Part shown: positions 1-7,911 of the stretch, piece by piece
How positions within the stretch are numbered: the stretch's first letter is position 1
Layout of the letters: the number at the start of each line of letters is the position of its first letter
Notes under the pieces: generated by a model
The model's database searches: none
What the model was told of the DNA's origin: nothing
What the model saw: only the letters and a program-made list of their open reading frames with translations
Source: Actinobacteria bacterium OK074
GTDB taxonomy: Bacteria; Actinomycetota; Actinomycetes; Streptomycetales; Streptomycetaceae
Reading direction: 5' to 3'
Assembly: GCA_001298575.1 (NCBI GenBank)
Contig: LJCV01000242.1
Span: forward strand, 1 to 64,000
Length of the DNA stretch: 64,000 nucleotides
Made by a program: the position numbers and the translations under genes

Positions 1-166
1 ATCCGATAACTTCCGGAAAGTCAGCAAACCGTATGGTCGTCCTTCACATACAAGGACGATCAGCCGAAATAAGACCGATCCCCTTCGAAGCAAGCCCGAG
101 CAAGCCGAGCAAGCCCGCCCCAGCCAGACCCACCCAGCCCCCCCGCCCCCAGCCCTCAGCCCCCAG

Positions 167-177
167 CCCCCCCCCCC
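167..177. repeat. C11 homopolymer next to the ribosome binding site
   Basis: An uninterrupted run of about 11 C residues directly precedes the GAGG (178-181) that serves as ribosome binding site for the STAND ATPase. The whole 100-190 stretch is C-rich. Length variation here would change the leader but not the protein. Confidence 0.7.
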
Positions 178-191
178 GAGGTAAGCACCCC

Positions 192-3100
192 ATGGGACGC
201 CCCGAGAGACCCCTGGACCCGCTGGCGGGCCCGGTCCCCCGGCTCGCCCACGAGTTGCGCGAGTTGCGCCGCGCGGCCGGCAACCCCGCGTACCGGGCCA
301 TGGCCCAGGCCGCCGGCTTCTCCGCCACCACCCTCTCCCAGGCCGCCGCCGGCGAACGGCTGCCGTCGCTCGCCGTGCTCCTCGGCTATGTCCGGGCCTG
401 CGGCGCGGACCCCGCCGAGTGGGAGCCCCGCTGGAAGGCCGCCGAGGCCGAGGCGGCCCGGGAACCGGCGGACGGCGACCCGGAGACCCCCGCGCCCTAC
501 CGCGGGCTGGCCCGGTTCGAGCCCGACGACAGCGCACTGTTCTTCGGGCGCGACCGCATGATCGAGGACCTGCGCGAACTGGTCTGCGGGCACCGTCTCG
601 CGATGCTGTTCGGCGCCTCCGGCAGCGGCAAGTCCTCCCTGCTGCGGGCCGGGCTGATCCCCCGGATCCGCGAGGAGATCGCCCGCCTTGACTGCCCGGC
701 GGTGCTGCGCGTGCTCACCCCGGGCGACCGGCCCGCCACCACCTACGGGCACCTGCTGGCCCCGGCGGCGGACGAGCCGGAGAGCTGGGTGATCGTCGAC
801 CAGTTCGAGGAGGCGTTCACGCTCTGCCGGGACCCGGACGAGCGGAACCGTTTCATCCGGCTGCTGCTCGCCGCCCGCGACCCGGCCACCCGGCTGCGCG
901 TCCTGATCGCCGTACGCGCCGATTTCTACGCCCGCTGCGCCGAGCACCGGGGCCTGGCCGACGCGCTGAGCGGCGCCAGTCTGACCGTCGGGCCGATGAC
1001 CGCGGACGAGCTGCGCGAGGCGGTGACCGGGCCCGCGCAGGCGGCCGGGCACCTGGTCGAGCGGGAGCTGACCGCGCGGATCGTCGCGGAGGTGCTGGAC
1101 CAGCCGGGCGCGCTGCCGATGCTCTCGCACGCGCTGCTGGAGACGTGGCGGCGGCGCAAGGGCCGCATGCTGACCCTCGCCGGTTACGAGGCGGCGGGCG
1201 GGCTGCGCGGCTCGATCGCGGCGACCGCCGAGGACACCTACGGGGCGCTGTCCGCCGACCGGGCCGCCACCGCCCGCAGGCTGCTGCTGCGCATGGTCGA
1301 GCCCGGCCAGGGCACCGCCGACACCCGCCGTCCCGTCACCCCCGCCGAACTCACCGAACTCGCCGAGTGTTCCGACCACGAGGTGCCGGCCGTGGTCGAG
1401 CGGCTGGCCCGGGCCCGGCTGCTGACCGTCTGCGACGACGGCGTCCAGCTCGCCCACGAGGCCCTGCTGACCGGCTGGCCCCGGCTGCACACGTGGATCG
1501 AGGAGGACCGGGAGCGGCTGCGCCACCACCGGCGGCTGACGGAGGCCGCCGTCACCTGGCTGGAGCACGACCGCGATCCGGGCGCGCTGTACCGGGGCAG
1601 CCGGCTGGAGCGGGCCGAGGAACTCTTCCCCGACCCGGCCGGGCACCCCGCACTGACCACGACCGAGCGGGCCTTCCTGACCACCGCGCTCGACGCCCGC
1701 GCCACCGAGCAACGGGCCGCCCGGCGCGCCACCCACCGCAGCCGGATCCTGCTGGGCGCCCTGTCCGCCGTGCTGACGCTGGCGCTGGTCTCGCTGGTGG
1801 CCGCCTGGCGCCAGCACGACGACAGCGTGCGCCAGAACACCGAGGACACCGCCCGCCGGGTCGCCACGGTCGCCGACGCCCTGCGCACCACCGACCCGCA
1901 CGCGGCGATGCTGCTGGGCCTGGCCGCCTGGCGCATCGCCCGCCTCGACGAGACCCGCCGCTCCCTGCTCGGCTCCCTGGTGCAGCCCGAGTCGAGCACC
2001 TTCACCGACCCCGGCCCCGGCAGCGACCCGGGCCGCTTCCTGACCGCCTCGGGCCACACCCTGCTGAGCGCGTCCGCGGGCCACTGGAGCACCTGGGACG
2101 TGCCCACGCACCGGCGGCTGGCCACCGGCACCCTGCCGCAGGGCACGGTGCTGCGGTCCGCCCCGGACGGCCGGACCGTGGAGATCATGTCGGACGACGG
2201 CGCCATCCGCCTCTGGGACACCTCGACCAACCGCTGGAAGACCGGAGTTCCGGTGGTGGACCCCGATTCCTTCGCGAGTTTCACCCCCGACGGCCGCTCC
2301 TATCTCGTCGACGACGGCGACCGGCTGACCCTGTACTCCCTCGCCGACGGCCACGTCCTGTACGACACCCGGGCCGCGGGCACCCAGCGGGTCGCCCCCG
2401 CCTCCGACGGCACCCGGATCGCCGCCTGCCCCGCCGGGCACGCCCCGCGGGTGTGGAACGCGGCCGACGGCCGGGCCCTGACCGGCGCCTGGACGCGGTC
2501 CGCCGACAAGGCCGTGTGCACCGGCCAGGACGCCGGGTTCCTGGTCCTGGGCAACGGCAGGCTCGCCGCCGTCACCGCGGACGGCGTCCGCGTCTGGGAC
2601 ACCACCACCGGCCGCCAACTGGCCGACCTCGACGACCCGAAGACCCAGTACGCCTCCTTCAGCCCCGACGGCACCTTCCTGGCCACGGCCGACGGCGGCG
2701 AACTGCGCGTGTGGCGCCTTTCGGCCCCGGACAACCCGGTCTTCCGCCAGTCCCTCGACAACCAGCACATGTACGACGGCCCGGACTGGGACCCGGCCGG
2801 CACCTCCCTGCGCTACCTGGAGGGCGGCACCGTCCACACCGTCGACCTCTCCGCCGCCGTCACCCCGTCGTGGCAGGCCGCCGCCGACGAGGACGTACGG
2901 TTCGGGCCCGACGGCAGCACCTACGTCACCACCCGCCGCACCGGATCGGCGTACGCCTTCGAGCTGCGCGCCACCGCCGACGGCCGGCTGCTGCGCACGC
3001 TGCCGCCGGTCGCCGTCCCCGTCTCGGCCGACCCCACCGACCCGGTGGTCCCGCGGGACACCCTGCCGCTGATCGCCTACAGCCCGGACGGCGAGGACTT

Positions 3101-3935
3101 CGTGTACGGCGTCTCGGCGCCCGGCCGGGAGAGCACCGGCACCCGCCTGACCGTCTGGGACCGCGTCCGCGACCGCGCCCGCGCCACGGTCGACCTGCCC
3201 GGCGACGCGGTGATCGGCGCGGCCCTGGCCCCCGGCGGCACCGCCCTCTACACCGCCCGCACCCCGTTCTCCGGCACCCTGCGCGACGAGGTGTGGAACA
3301 CCCGCACCGGCCGCCGTACGACGGTGCTGACCGGCCTGGACAGCAGCCACCTCGCGGTGAGCCCGGACGGGCGGCTCCTGCTGGGCGACGGCCGCGTGGC
3401 CCATCTGCCGTCGGGCCGGGTCACCGGACAGGACCTGGTGCAGGGCGACCAGGTCGGCGCGTACGCGTTCGGCGCCGACGGCACCCTGCTCGCGGCCGGC
3501 GACCAGACCGGCCGGGTCTCGCTGTGGGATGCCGGGCTGCGCCACCGCGCGGGCGTCCTGCGCAACGTGTTCCCCGAGCCGCTCGGCGACACCCCCGAGT
3601 CGGTCACCGCGGTCGCGGTCAGCCCCAGCGGCCGCACCCTCGCGGTCGGCGGCGACGCGGGCACCGTCCAGCTGTGGGACGTCGCCACCCGCCAGCCGCT
3701 GGGCGACCCGCTGACCACCCCCGGCGAGAGCATCGACTCGCTGGCCTTCTCCCCCGACGACAGCACCCTGTACGCGGGCAGCGCGCACGTCCCGCTCCAG
3801 CGCTACACGGTCGACGTCACCCGGGCGGCCACCACGGTGTGCGTCCGGGCCCGCACGACGGGGGGCGCCAACCTGACGAAGGCGCAGTGGCACACGTACA
3901 TACCGGACGCGGGGTACCGGAAGCTGTGCGGCTGA
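192..3935 (+). CDS. HTH / STAND-type ATPase / WD40 regulator
   Basis: This predicted signal-transduction ATPase has 1247 aa. The first ~80 residues resemble an Xre-like helix-turn-helix (AMAQAAGFSATTLSQ region). A STAND-type P-loop ATPase follows, with Walker A GASGSGKSS at ~141-149 and Walker B WVIVDQFEE at ~199-207. One hydrophobic segment lies at ~517-537, then a helical DPHAAMLLGLAAWR stretch and about ten degenerate WD40 blades to the C-terminus (repeated SPDG and xxLWD motifs). An in-frame upstream start at 33 is possible, but ATG 192 has GAGG ten bases before it and avoids a low-complexity Ser/Pro leader. In this family the WD40 part senses and the ATPase acts as an oligomerisation switch, so a conflict or developmental role is inferred. 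The trigger is unknown. Confidence 0.9.
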   Translation: MGRPERPLDPLAGPVPRLAHELRELRRAAGNPAYRAMAQAAGFSATTLSQAAAGERLPSLAVLLGYVRACGADPAEWEPRWKAAEAEAAREPADGDPETPAPYRGLARFEPDDSALFFGRDRMIEDLRELVCGHRLAMLFGASGSGKSSLLRAGLIPRIREEIARLDCPAVLRVLTPGDRPATTYGHLLAPAADEPESWVIVDQFEEAFTLCRDPDERNRFIRLLLAARDPATRLRVLIAVRADFYARCAEHRGLADALSGASLTVGPMTADELREAVTGPAQAAGHLVERELTARIVAEVLDQPGALPMLSHALLETWRRRKGRMLTLAGYEAAGGLRGSIAATAEDTYGALSADRAATARRLLLRMVEPGQGTADTRRPVTPAELTELAECSDHEVPAVVERLARARLLTVCDDGVQLAHEALLTGWPRLHTWIEEDRERLRHHRRLTEAAVTWLEHDRDPGALYRGSRLERAEELFPDPAGHPALTTTERAFLTTALDARATEQRAARRATHRSRILLGALSAVLTLALVSLVAAWRQHDDSVRQNTEDTARRVATVADALRTTDPHAAMLLGLAAWRIARLDETRRSLLGSLVQPESSTFTDPGPGSDPGRFLTASGHTLLSASAGHWSTWDVPTHRRLATGTLPQGTVLRSAPDGRTVEIMSDDGAIRLWDTSTNRWKTGVPVVDPDSFASFTPDGRSYLVDDGDRLTLYSLADGHVLYDTRAAGTQRVAPASDGTRIAACPAGHAPRVWNAADGRALTGAWTRSADKAVCTGQDAGFLVLGNGRLAAVTADGVRVWDTTTGRQLADLDDPKTQYASFSPDGTFLATADGGELRVWRLSAPDNPVFRQSLDNQHMYDGPDWDPAGTSLRYLEGGTVHTVDLSAAVTPSWQAAADEDVRFGPDGSTYVTTRRTGSAYAFELRATADGRLLRTLPPVAVPVSADPTDPVVPRDTLPLIAYSPDGEDFVYGVSAPGRESTGTRLTVWDRVRDRARATVDLPGDAVIGAALAPGGTALYTARTPFSGTLRDEVWNTRTGRRTTVLTGLDSSHLAVSPDGRLLLGDGRVAHLPSGRVTGQDLVQGDQVGAYAFGADGTLLAAGDQTGRVSLWDAGLRHRAGVLRNVFPEPLGDTPESVTAVAVSPSGRTLAVGGDAGTVQLWDVATRQPLGDPLTTPGESIDSLAFSPDDSTLYAGSAHVPLQRYTVDVTRAATTVCVRARTTGGANLTKAQWHTYIPDAGYRKLCG

Positions 3936-3948
3936 GCGCTTTCCCGCT

Positions 3949-4248
3949 TCAGGCGAGCAGGTCGTGCCGCGTGACCAGCCAGCTGATGGCGGTCAGGCGG
4001 CACACCGCGTAGTCGTGTCCGACCGGTTCGCGCCAGTCCGTCTCGGTGAGGGCGTCCAGGAAGCCGAGGGCGTAGTCGGCGAGGTCCTCGCGGTGCGGGG
4101 GCCGGGGGATCAGCCCGGCGTGGTTCGCGGCGAGGCGGTCGCGGATCTCGGCGACGTGCTGGTCCACCGCGGCCACGAAGGCGGGCTCGAACGCGAACTC
4201 CGCGAAGCGGGGGGCGTACGAGCTGCTGATTCTGGCCAGAGGGGACAT
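3949..4248 (-). CDS. Small conserved protein, possibly DUF6401-like
   Basis: This 99-aa protein is convergent with the STAND gene, 13 bp from its stop. It is helical and charged, with a conserved-looking core (FVAAVDQHVAEIRDRLA) and a C-terminal block ending AISWLVTRHDLLA. It has no signal peptide or membrane segment. The pattern recalls small Streptomyces proteins of the DUF6401 type, but that link is from memory and tentative. The ATG at 4248 has only a weak GTGGA upstream. Function is unknown. Confidence 0.65.
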   Translation of the reverse strand: MSPLARISSSYAPRFAEFAFEPAFVAAVDQHVAEIRDRLAANHAGLIPRPPHREDLADYALGFLDALTETDWREPVGHDYAVCRLTAISWLVTRHDLLA

Positions 4249-4398
4249 TCGTCCACGGTAAACGGGGGTTTCGTGGGGGAGGAGGGTGTTTGGGGATGGT
4301 TTCCGTCACACGAGCATCCCGCCGCTGGGCGCGCCTCCCCGGCTTCTTTGAAACCCCTTTGCCTCTCCTGTCCCTCCCGTCCCTTACGATTCGCTGGC

Positions 4399-4417
4399 AT
4401 CTCCTGTCACAGGAGAT
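4399..4417. promoter_or_regulatory. Perfect 19-bp palindrome upstream of secreted gene
   Basis: ATCTCCTGT-C-ACAGGAGAT is a perfect 9-bp inverted repeat around one base. It lies about 100 bp before the GTG at 4516 and just downstream of a possible -10 box, TACGAT (4385-4390). Its symmetry and position suggest an operator. The regulator is unknown. Confidence 0.5.
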
Positions 4418-4515
4418 CTCCTCTTCTTCGCTTTCTCCGCTCAACTCCCTTGCCGATGGCCGACGAACGCACGGCCCGCAGGGAGCCTTTTCGTTCCGGG
4501 GGTTCGAAAACAGCC

Positions 4516-6561
4516 GTGCCCAAATCCAGTAGATCCAGCAGATCCAGCAGAACCAGCAGTTCCAAGAGACGCACCCTGCCTGCCGCCACCGCGCTGGCCG
4601 TCCTCTTCTCCTCGGCCGCGCTCGCGGTCACCGCCCCCGCGCCCGCCTCGGCGGACAGCGCGGTCACCCTGCCGGTCGCCTCGACCGGCGACGTCGTCGT
4701 GGACGGCGTCCACCAGCGGGTCTTCGTCTCCGACCCGACGACCGGCAAGATCGTGGCGACGGACTACGCCGGCGCCGTCGTCGGCACGGTCGACTCCCTC
4801 CCCGGCGTCCGCGGCCTCGAACTCTCCGCCGACTCGGGCACGTTGTACGCGGCCGTGGGCGGCGCGGACGCGATCGTCGCCGTCGACACCGCGACCGTCA
4901 CCGAGGCCCACCGGTACGCGACCGGCGACGGCACCGACCCGCGGTACCTGGCCGTCACGGGCGGCAAGGTCTGGTTCGGGTACGGCACCGCGTCCAACGG
5001 CGAGATCGGCTCGCTCGACCTGAGCGGCACGGACCCGGTCGTCGCGCTCGACCAGGACACGCACCACACCTTCTACGAGGCGCCGATCGTGGACGCGAGC
5101 CCGGCCGCGCCCGGCACGCTGGTCGCGGGCGTGCCCGGCCAGAGCCCCGTGGAACTCGCCGTGTTCGACGTGTCGTCGGGCACCGCGGACCGCACGGCGT
5201 ACGCCTTCGACCCGGGCTCCACGGGCGGCGGCTACCTGAAGGACCTGGCGGTCACGCCAGACGGCAAGGACGTGATCACGGCCAGCGGATCGCCGTACTA
5301 CCAGGCGCTCTACAAGCTCTCCGACCTGACGGCGGACGGCCAGTACGCGTCCACGTCGTACCCGAACGCCGTCGACATCGCCCCGGACGGCTCGGTCGCC
5401 GCGGGCGCGGACGCCGCGTACGACAACGACGTGTACGTCTACAAGCAGGGCGCCTCGACGCCGGCGCACACCTACGACCTGCCGGGCGGCCCGGACGCCC
5501 ACCTGGCCGACGCGGGCCTGGCCTGGGCCCCCGACGAGAGCAAGCTGTTCGCGGTCTCCTACGACAGCGCGAACACCTACTCGCTGCGGGTCTACGACAC
5601 CCCGCTGAAGCCGGCCAGCACCCTGACCCTGACGGCCCCGGCAACAGGCACGAGGGCAAAGCCGCTGACGGTGACCGGCACCCTGACCTCGACGGACTCG
5701 ACGGCCTTCCCGTCCGGCACGACGGTGACGCTGACCCGCACCGACGACGAGAACCCGCTCGGCAAGACGCTGGGCACGGCGACGGTGGCCGCGGACGGCT
5801 CGTTCAGCTACACGGACACCCCGCTGGTCGGCGGCGACGTCAACTACATCGCCACGTACGCGGGCGACGCCGACCACGGCGCGACCACGGTGACCTCGGC
5901 GACCACGGTCGTCAAGCGGACCGCGACCAAGGTCACGCTGACCAACAACGGCAAGGTGTACACGTACGGCACCAAGGTGACGTTCACCGCGCACCTCGGC
6001 ACCGCGTACAAGAACCACACGGTCGCGATCTACTCCAACCCCGACGGACCGGTCTCCAACACCCTGGTGAAGTCCGGCACGGTGGACGCGAACGGCAACC
6101 TGTCCGCGACGGTCACCCTCAACCGGAACACCACGGTCACCGCGAAGTTCGTGGGCGACACCCGGGTCGCGGCGGCGAGCGCCACGAGCAAGGTCGGCAC
6201 GCAGGTCAAGATCTCGACGGCGCTGAGCGGCTACTACGCCTCCAAGTCCGAGTACAAGCAGACGTACAAGGTCTTCCACCAGTCCAAGGACCCCGTCTTC
6301 AACACGACGATGTCGCCCAACCCGGACCGCAAGTACCGCGTGGACGTGCAGGGTTACTTCGAGGGCTCCTGGCAGTCCACGGACTCCGAGTACTACACCC
6401 TCTCCACCTCCGGCACCGGCAAGCTCACCCTGACGGGCACCCCGCCCAAGGGCGTCCGCTTCCGCATCCGCGCCGCGTACGTCAGCGGCACCACGAAATC
6501 GGGCGACACCGTCAACACGACGACGTACGGTGCCTGGAAGTACCTGATCTTCACCAGCTGA
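4516..6561 (+). CDS. Secreted beta-propeller / Ig-like repeat protein (copy 1)
   Basis: This 681-aa predicted exported protein has a Ser/Arg-rich N-terminus, a hydrophobic signal segment (AATALAVLFSSAALAV) and an AxA-type cleavage region. Residues ~45-370 form YncE-like beta-propeller repeats (SADSGTLYAAV, VTPDGKDV, IAPDGSVAAG). Ig-like bacterial repeats follow (~375-600), then a C-terminal beta domain ending in AWKYLIFTS. GTG 4516 is chosen because the same GGGGG-GTTCGAAAACA leader precedes the GTG start of the paralogue at 7912; ATG 4456 is a longer alternative. No catalytic motif is seen, so a surface or matrix binding role is inferred. Confidence 0.85.
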   Translation: MPKSSRSSRSSRTSSSKRRTLPAATALAVLFSSAALAVTAPAPASADSAVTLPVASTGDVVVDGVHQRVFVSDPTTGKIVATDYAGAVVGTVDSLPGVRGLELSADSGTLYAAVGGADAIVAVDTATVTEAHRYATGDGTDPRYLAVTGGKVWFGYGTASNGEIGSLDLSGTDPVVALDQDTHHTFYEAPIVDASPAAPGTLVAGVPGQSPVELAVFDVSSGTADRTAYAFDPGSTGGGYLKDLAVTPDGKDVITASGSPYYQALYKLSDLTADGQYASTSYPNAVDIAPDGSVAAGADAAYDNDVYVYKQGASTPAHTYDLPGGPDAHLADAGLAWAPDESKLFAVSYDSANTYSLRVYDTPLKPASTLTLTAPATGTRAKPLTVTGTLTSTDSTAFPSGTTVTLTRTDDENPLGKTLGTATVAADGSFSYTDTPLVGGDVNYIATYAGDADHGATTVTSATTVVKRTATKVTLTNNGKVYTYGTKVTFTAHLGTAYKNHTVAIYSNPDGPVSNTLVKSGTVDANGNLSATVTLNRNTTVTAKFVGDTRVAAASATSKVGTQVKISTALSGYYASKSEYKQTYKVFHQSKDPVFNTTMSPNPDRKYRVDVQGYFEGSWQSTDSEYYTLSTSGTGKLTLTGTPPKGVRFRIRAAYVSGTTKSGDTVNTTTYGAWKYLIFTS

Positions 6562-6576
6562 CACAGCGTCACCAAG

Positions 6577-6610
6577 GCCCGGGGGAACGGCAGTTGCCAT
6601 GCCCCCGGGC
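6577..6610. terminator. Hairpin between convergent genes
   Basis: GCCCGGGGG (6577-6585) pairs with CCCCCGGGC (6602-6610). It lies between the stop of the secreted protein (6561) and the stop of the PIN toxin (6639), so it can serve both strands. There is no T-tract, which is usual in Streptomyces. Confidence 0.6.
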
Positions 6611-6638
6611 GCAGTGGAACTTCTCCCGCGCGACCCGG

Positions 6639-7031
6639 TCAGACCTTGACCACCCGCACGCCGGAGCCACACAGCGGCACGAGGTCTTCGGGGTCCGAGG
6701 TGAGGACGGTCACCGGTGCGGGCGCGGCGAGTGCCGTCGCGGCCACGATCGCGTCGAGGGCGTACTTGTGACCGTGCGGCCCGGCCGCCGCGAGGATTCC
6801 GCTCGCGTGGCGGGCGACGGCTTCGGTGGGCGGGACGATGTTCACGCGGGAGACGGCGTAGTCGAAGCGGGCCTGGCCGGTCCTGGGATCGCGCGCTTCG
6901 ACCAGTGTGACGGAACTGGTGACGACACGGATGTCCTCGGCTTCGGCGGCGGCCAGCCACTCGATGAGCTCCGGTGCGCGTCGGACGAGTTGGGACAGGC
7001 CCTCACAGTCCAGGACGAGCGTGCCGCTCAT
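6639..7031 (-). CDS. PIN-domain toxin (VapC-like)
   Basis: This 130-aa protein has the PIN RNase pattern: an N-terminal acidic site in LVLDCEGLS, a central Glu in SVTLVEARD, then YALDAIVAATAL and TSDPEDL carrying the remaining acidic residues. PIN toxins cleave RNA using Mg2+ bound by these residues. Its ATG overlaps the stop of the upstream antitoxin gene by 4 bp, the normal order for vapBC-type operons. It sits between two paralogous secreted-protein genes. Confidence 0.88.
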   Translation of the reverse strand: MSGTLVLDCEGLSQLVRRAPELIEWLAAAEAEDIRVVTSSVTLVEARDPRTGQARFDYAVSRVNIVPPTEAVARHASGILAAAGPHGHKYALDAIVAATALAAPAPVTVLTSDPEDLVPLCGSGVRVVKV

Positions 7032-7306
7032 ACGGCGTCCGCCGACCCCGCCGATTCACCGCGCAGAACGGCCCGTTTGGCCTCGACCGCGGCCTGGTCG
7101 ACCGGACCGTGCTCGGCCTCCGCGTCCTCGATGAGTTCACGAAGCCGATCGCGTTCCAGCTGACGTTGGACAAGGGTTTCGACATAGGCGGACATGCCAC
7201 GCTTACCGGTACGGGCCTTCAGCGCGGCGATCGTTCCCTCATGAAGCGAGACGGACACGGGGCGGACGGGGCCTTCACCGGGTGCCGGGGCGGGAGGGTC
7301 AACCAT
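7028..7306 (-). CDS. Ribbon-helix-helix-like antitoxin (VapB-type)
   Basis: This 92-aa protein has an RHH-like segment at ~18-48 (VSVSLHEGTIAALKARTG then MSAYVETLVQRQLERD), followed by an acidic, probably toxin-neutralising tail. It overlaps the PIN toxin gene by 4 bp, so translation is coupled. A perfect AT-rich palindrome lies 11 bp upstream of its ATG, consistent with autoregulation by the antitoxin-toxin complex. The assignment rests on fold pattern and context. Confidence 0.85.
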   Translation of the reverse strand: MVDPPAPAPGEGPVRPVSVSLHEGTIAALKARTGKRGMSAYVETLVQRQLERDRLRELIEDAEAEHGPVDQAAVEAKRAVLRGESAGSADAV

Positions 7307-7316
7307 GGCGCCGCTT

Positions 7317-7333
7317 TAACAAAAGTTTTGTTA
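7317..7333. promoter_or_regulatory. Palindromic operator of the toxin-antitoxin operon
   Basis: TAACAAAA-G-TTTTGTTA is a perfect 8-bp inverted repeat around one base, strikingly AT-rich in this genome. It overlaps a minus-strand TATAAC (7335-7330) that fits a -10 box for the antitoxin gene starting at 7306. It is the likely binding site for the RHH antitoxin. Confidence 0.7.
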
Positions 7334-7457
7334 TATGCGTCGGCGAGCGCCTTCGGACCACCGCCGTGTACGCGTACGGCGGCGACAGGGGCTCCGGAGC
7401 GGCAGTCATCGGGTGTGGGTCGCGGACATGGCGGAGCGCGTCTTTCCCTGCCAGGGT

Positions 7458-7599
7458 CTACCGCTCGTACGCCCACGCCCGGCCGGTCTGCCGGTACTCC
7501 TCGACGGGGACGGGCTCGACGCCCGTCCGTATCCGGTCCAGGTAGAGCAATCCGTCGAGGTGGTCGATCTCGTGGGCGACGAGTCGGGCGTCCTCGTAC
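7458..7599 (-). pseudogene. Peptide deformylase C-terminal remnant
   Basis: The minus strand encodes LYEDARLVAHEIDHLDG followed by LLYLDRIRTGVEPVPVEEYR and a natural stop. HEIDH is the zinc-binding HExxH of peptide deformylase motif 3, and the tail matches actinobacterial Def proteins. The first two PDF motifs and the N-terminal three quarters are absent. Upstream of LYEDA the reading frame turns into antisense of a DUF397 remnant, so this is a broken gene with no start of its own. Confidence 0.85.
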
Positions 7600-7863
7600 A
7601 GCGGCGACACCGGTGGCGACTGCGTCGAAGTCGCCACCGCCGCCCGCCCCCGCATCGCCGTCCGCGACTCCAAGAACCCCGACGGCCGCGCCCTCACCGT
7701 CTCCCCCGACGCGTTCACCCACTTCCTCGCCGGCTTGACCCGAACACACAGGAACCCCCCGGTCCGGCTGTCAGTGGCATCACCTACTCTTTGCACATTC
7801 GCCACAAGCGACGCACAGGTTGCGCGCCATCGCGCTCGTGCGCGCCCGCGGTGGCGCCACTGA
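7591..7863 (+). pseudogene. DUF397 gene remnant
   Basis: From 7591 the plus strand reads SSYSGDTGGDCVEVA, then IAVRDSKNPDGRALTVSPDAF and THFLAGL, the conserved body of DUF397. The N-terminal Trp-Arg-Lys part and start codon are missing. The normal C-terminal stop also appears lost, because the frame runs on through low-quality sequence to a TGA at 7861-7863. Its first bases overlap the peptide deformylase remnant on the other strand, marking a recombination junction near 7588-7600. Confidence 0.8.
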
Positions 7864-7911
7864 ACTGCTTTCTTCTTCGCACAACTTCGTACCGGGGGGT
7901 CCGAAAACATC

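Noticed and set aside
156..3893. 1245-codon open frame antisense to the STAND-WD40 gene
   Set aside because: Its translation is Gly/Ala/Val/Arg-rich without domains; it is a high-GC shadow of the real gene, which has clear motifs.
4441..6960. Long minus-strand open frame over the first secreted protein
   Set aside because: Shadow frame; codon bias favours the plus-strand gene with propeller and Ig repeats.
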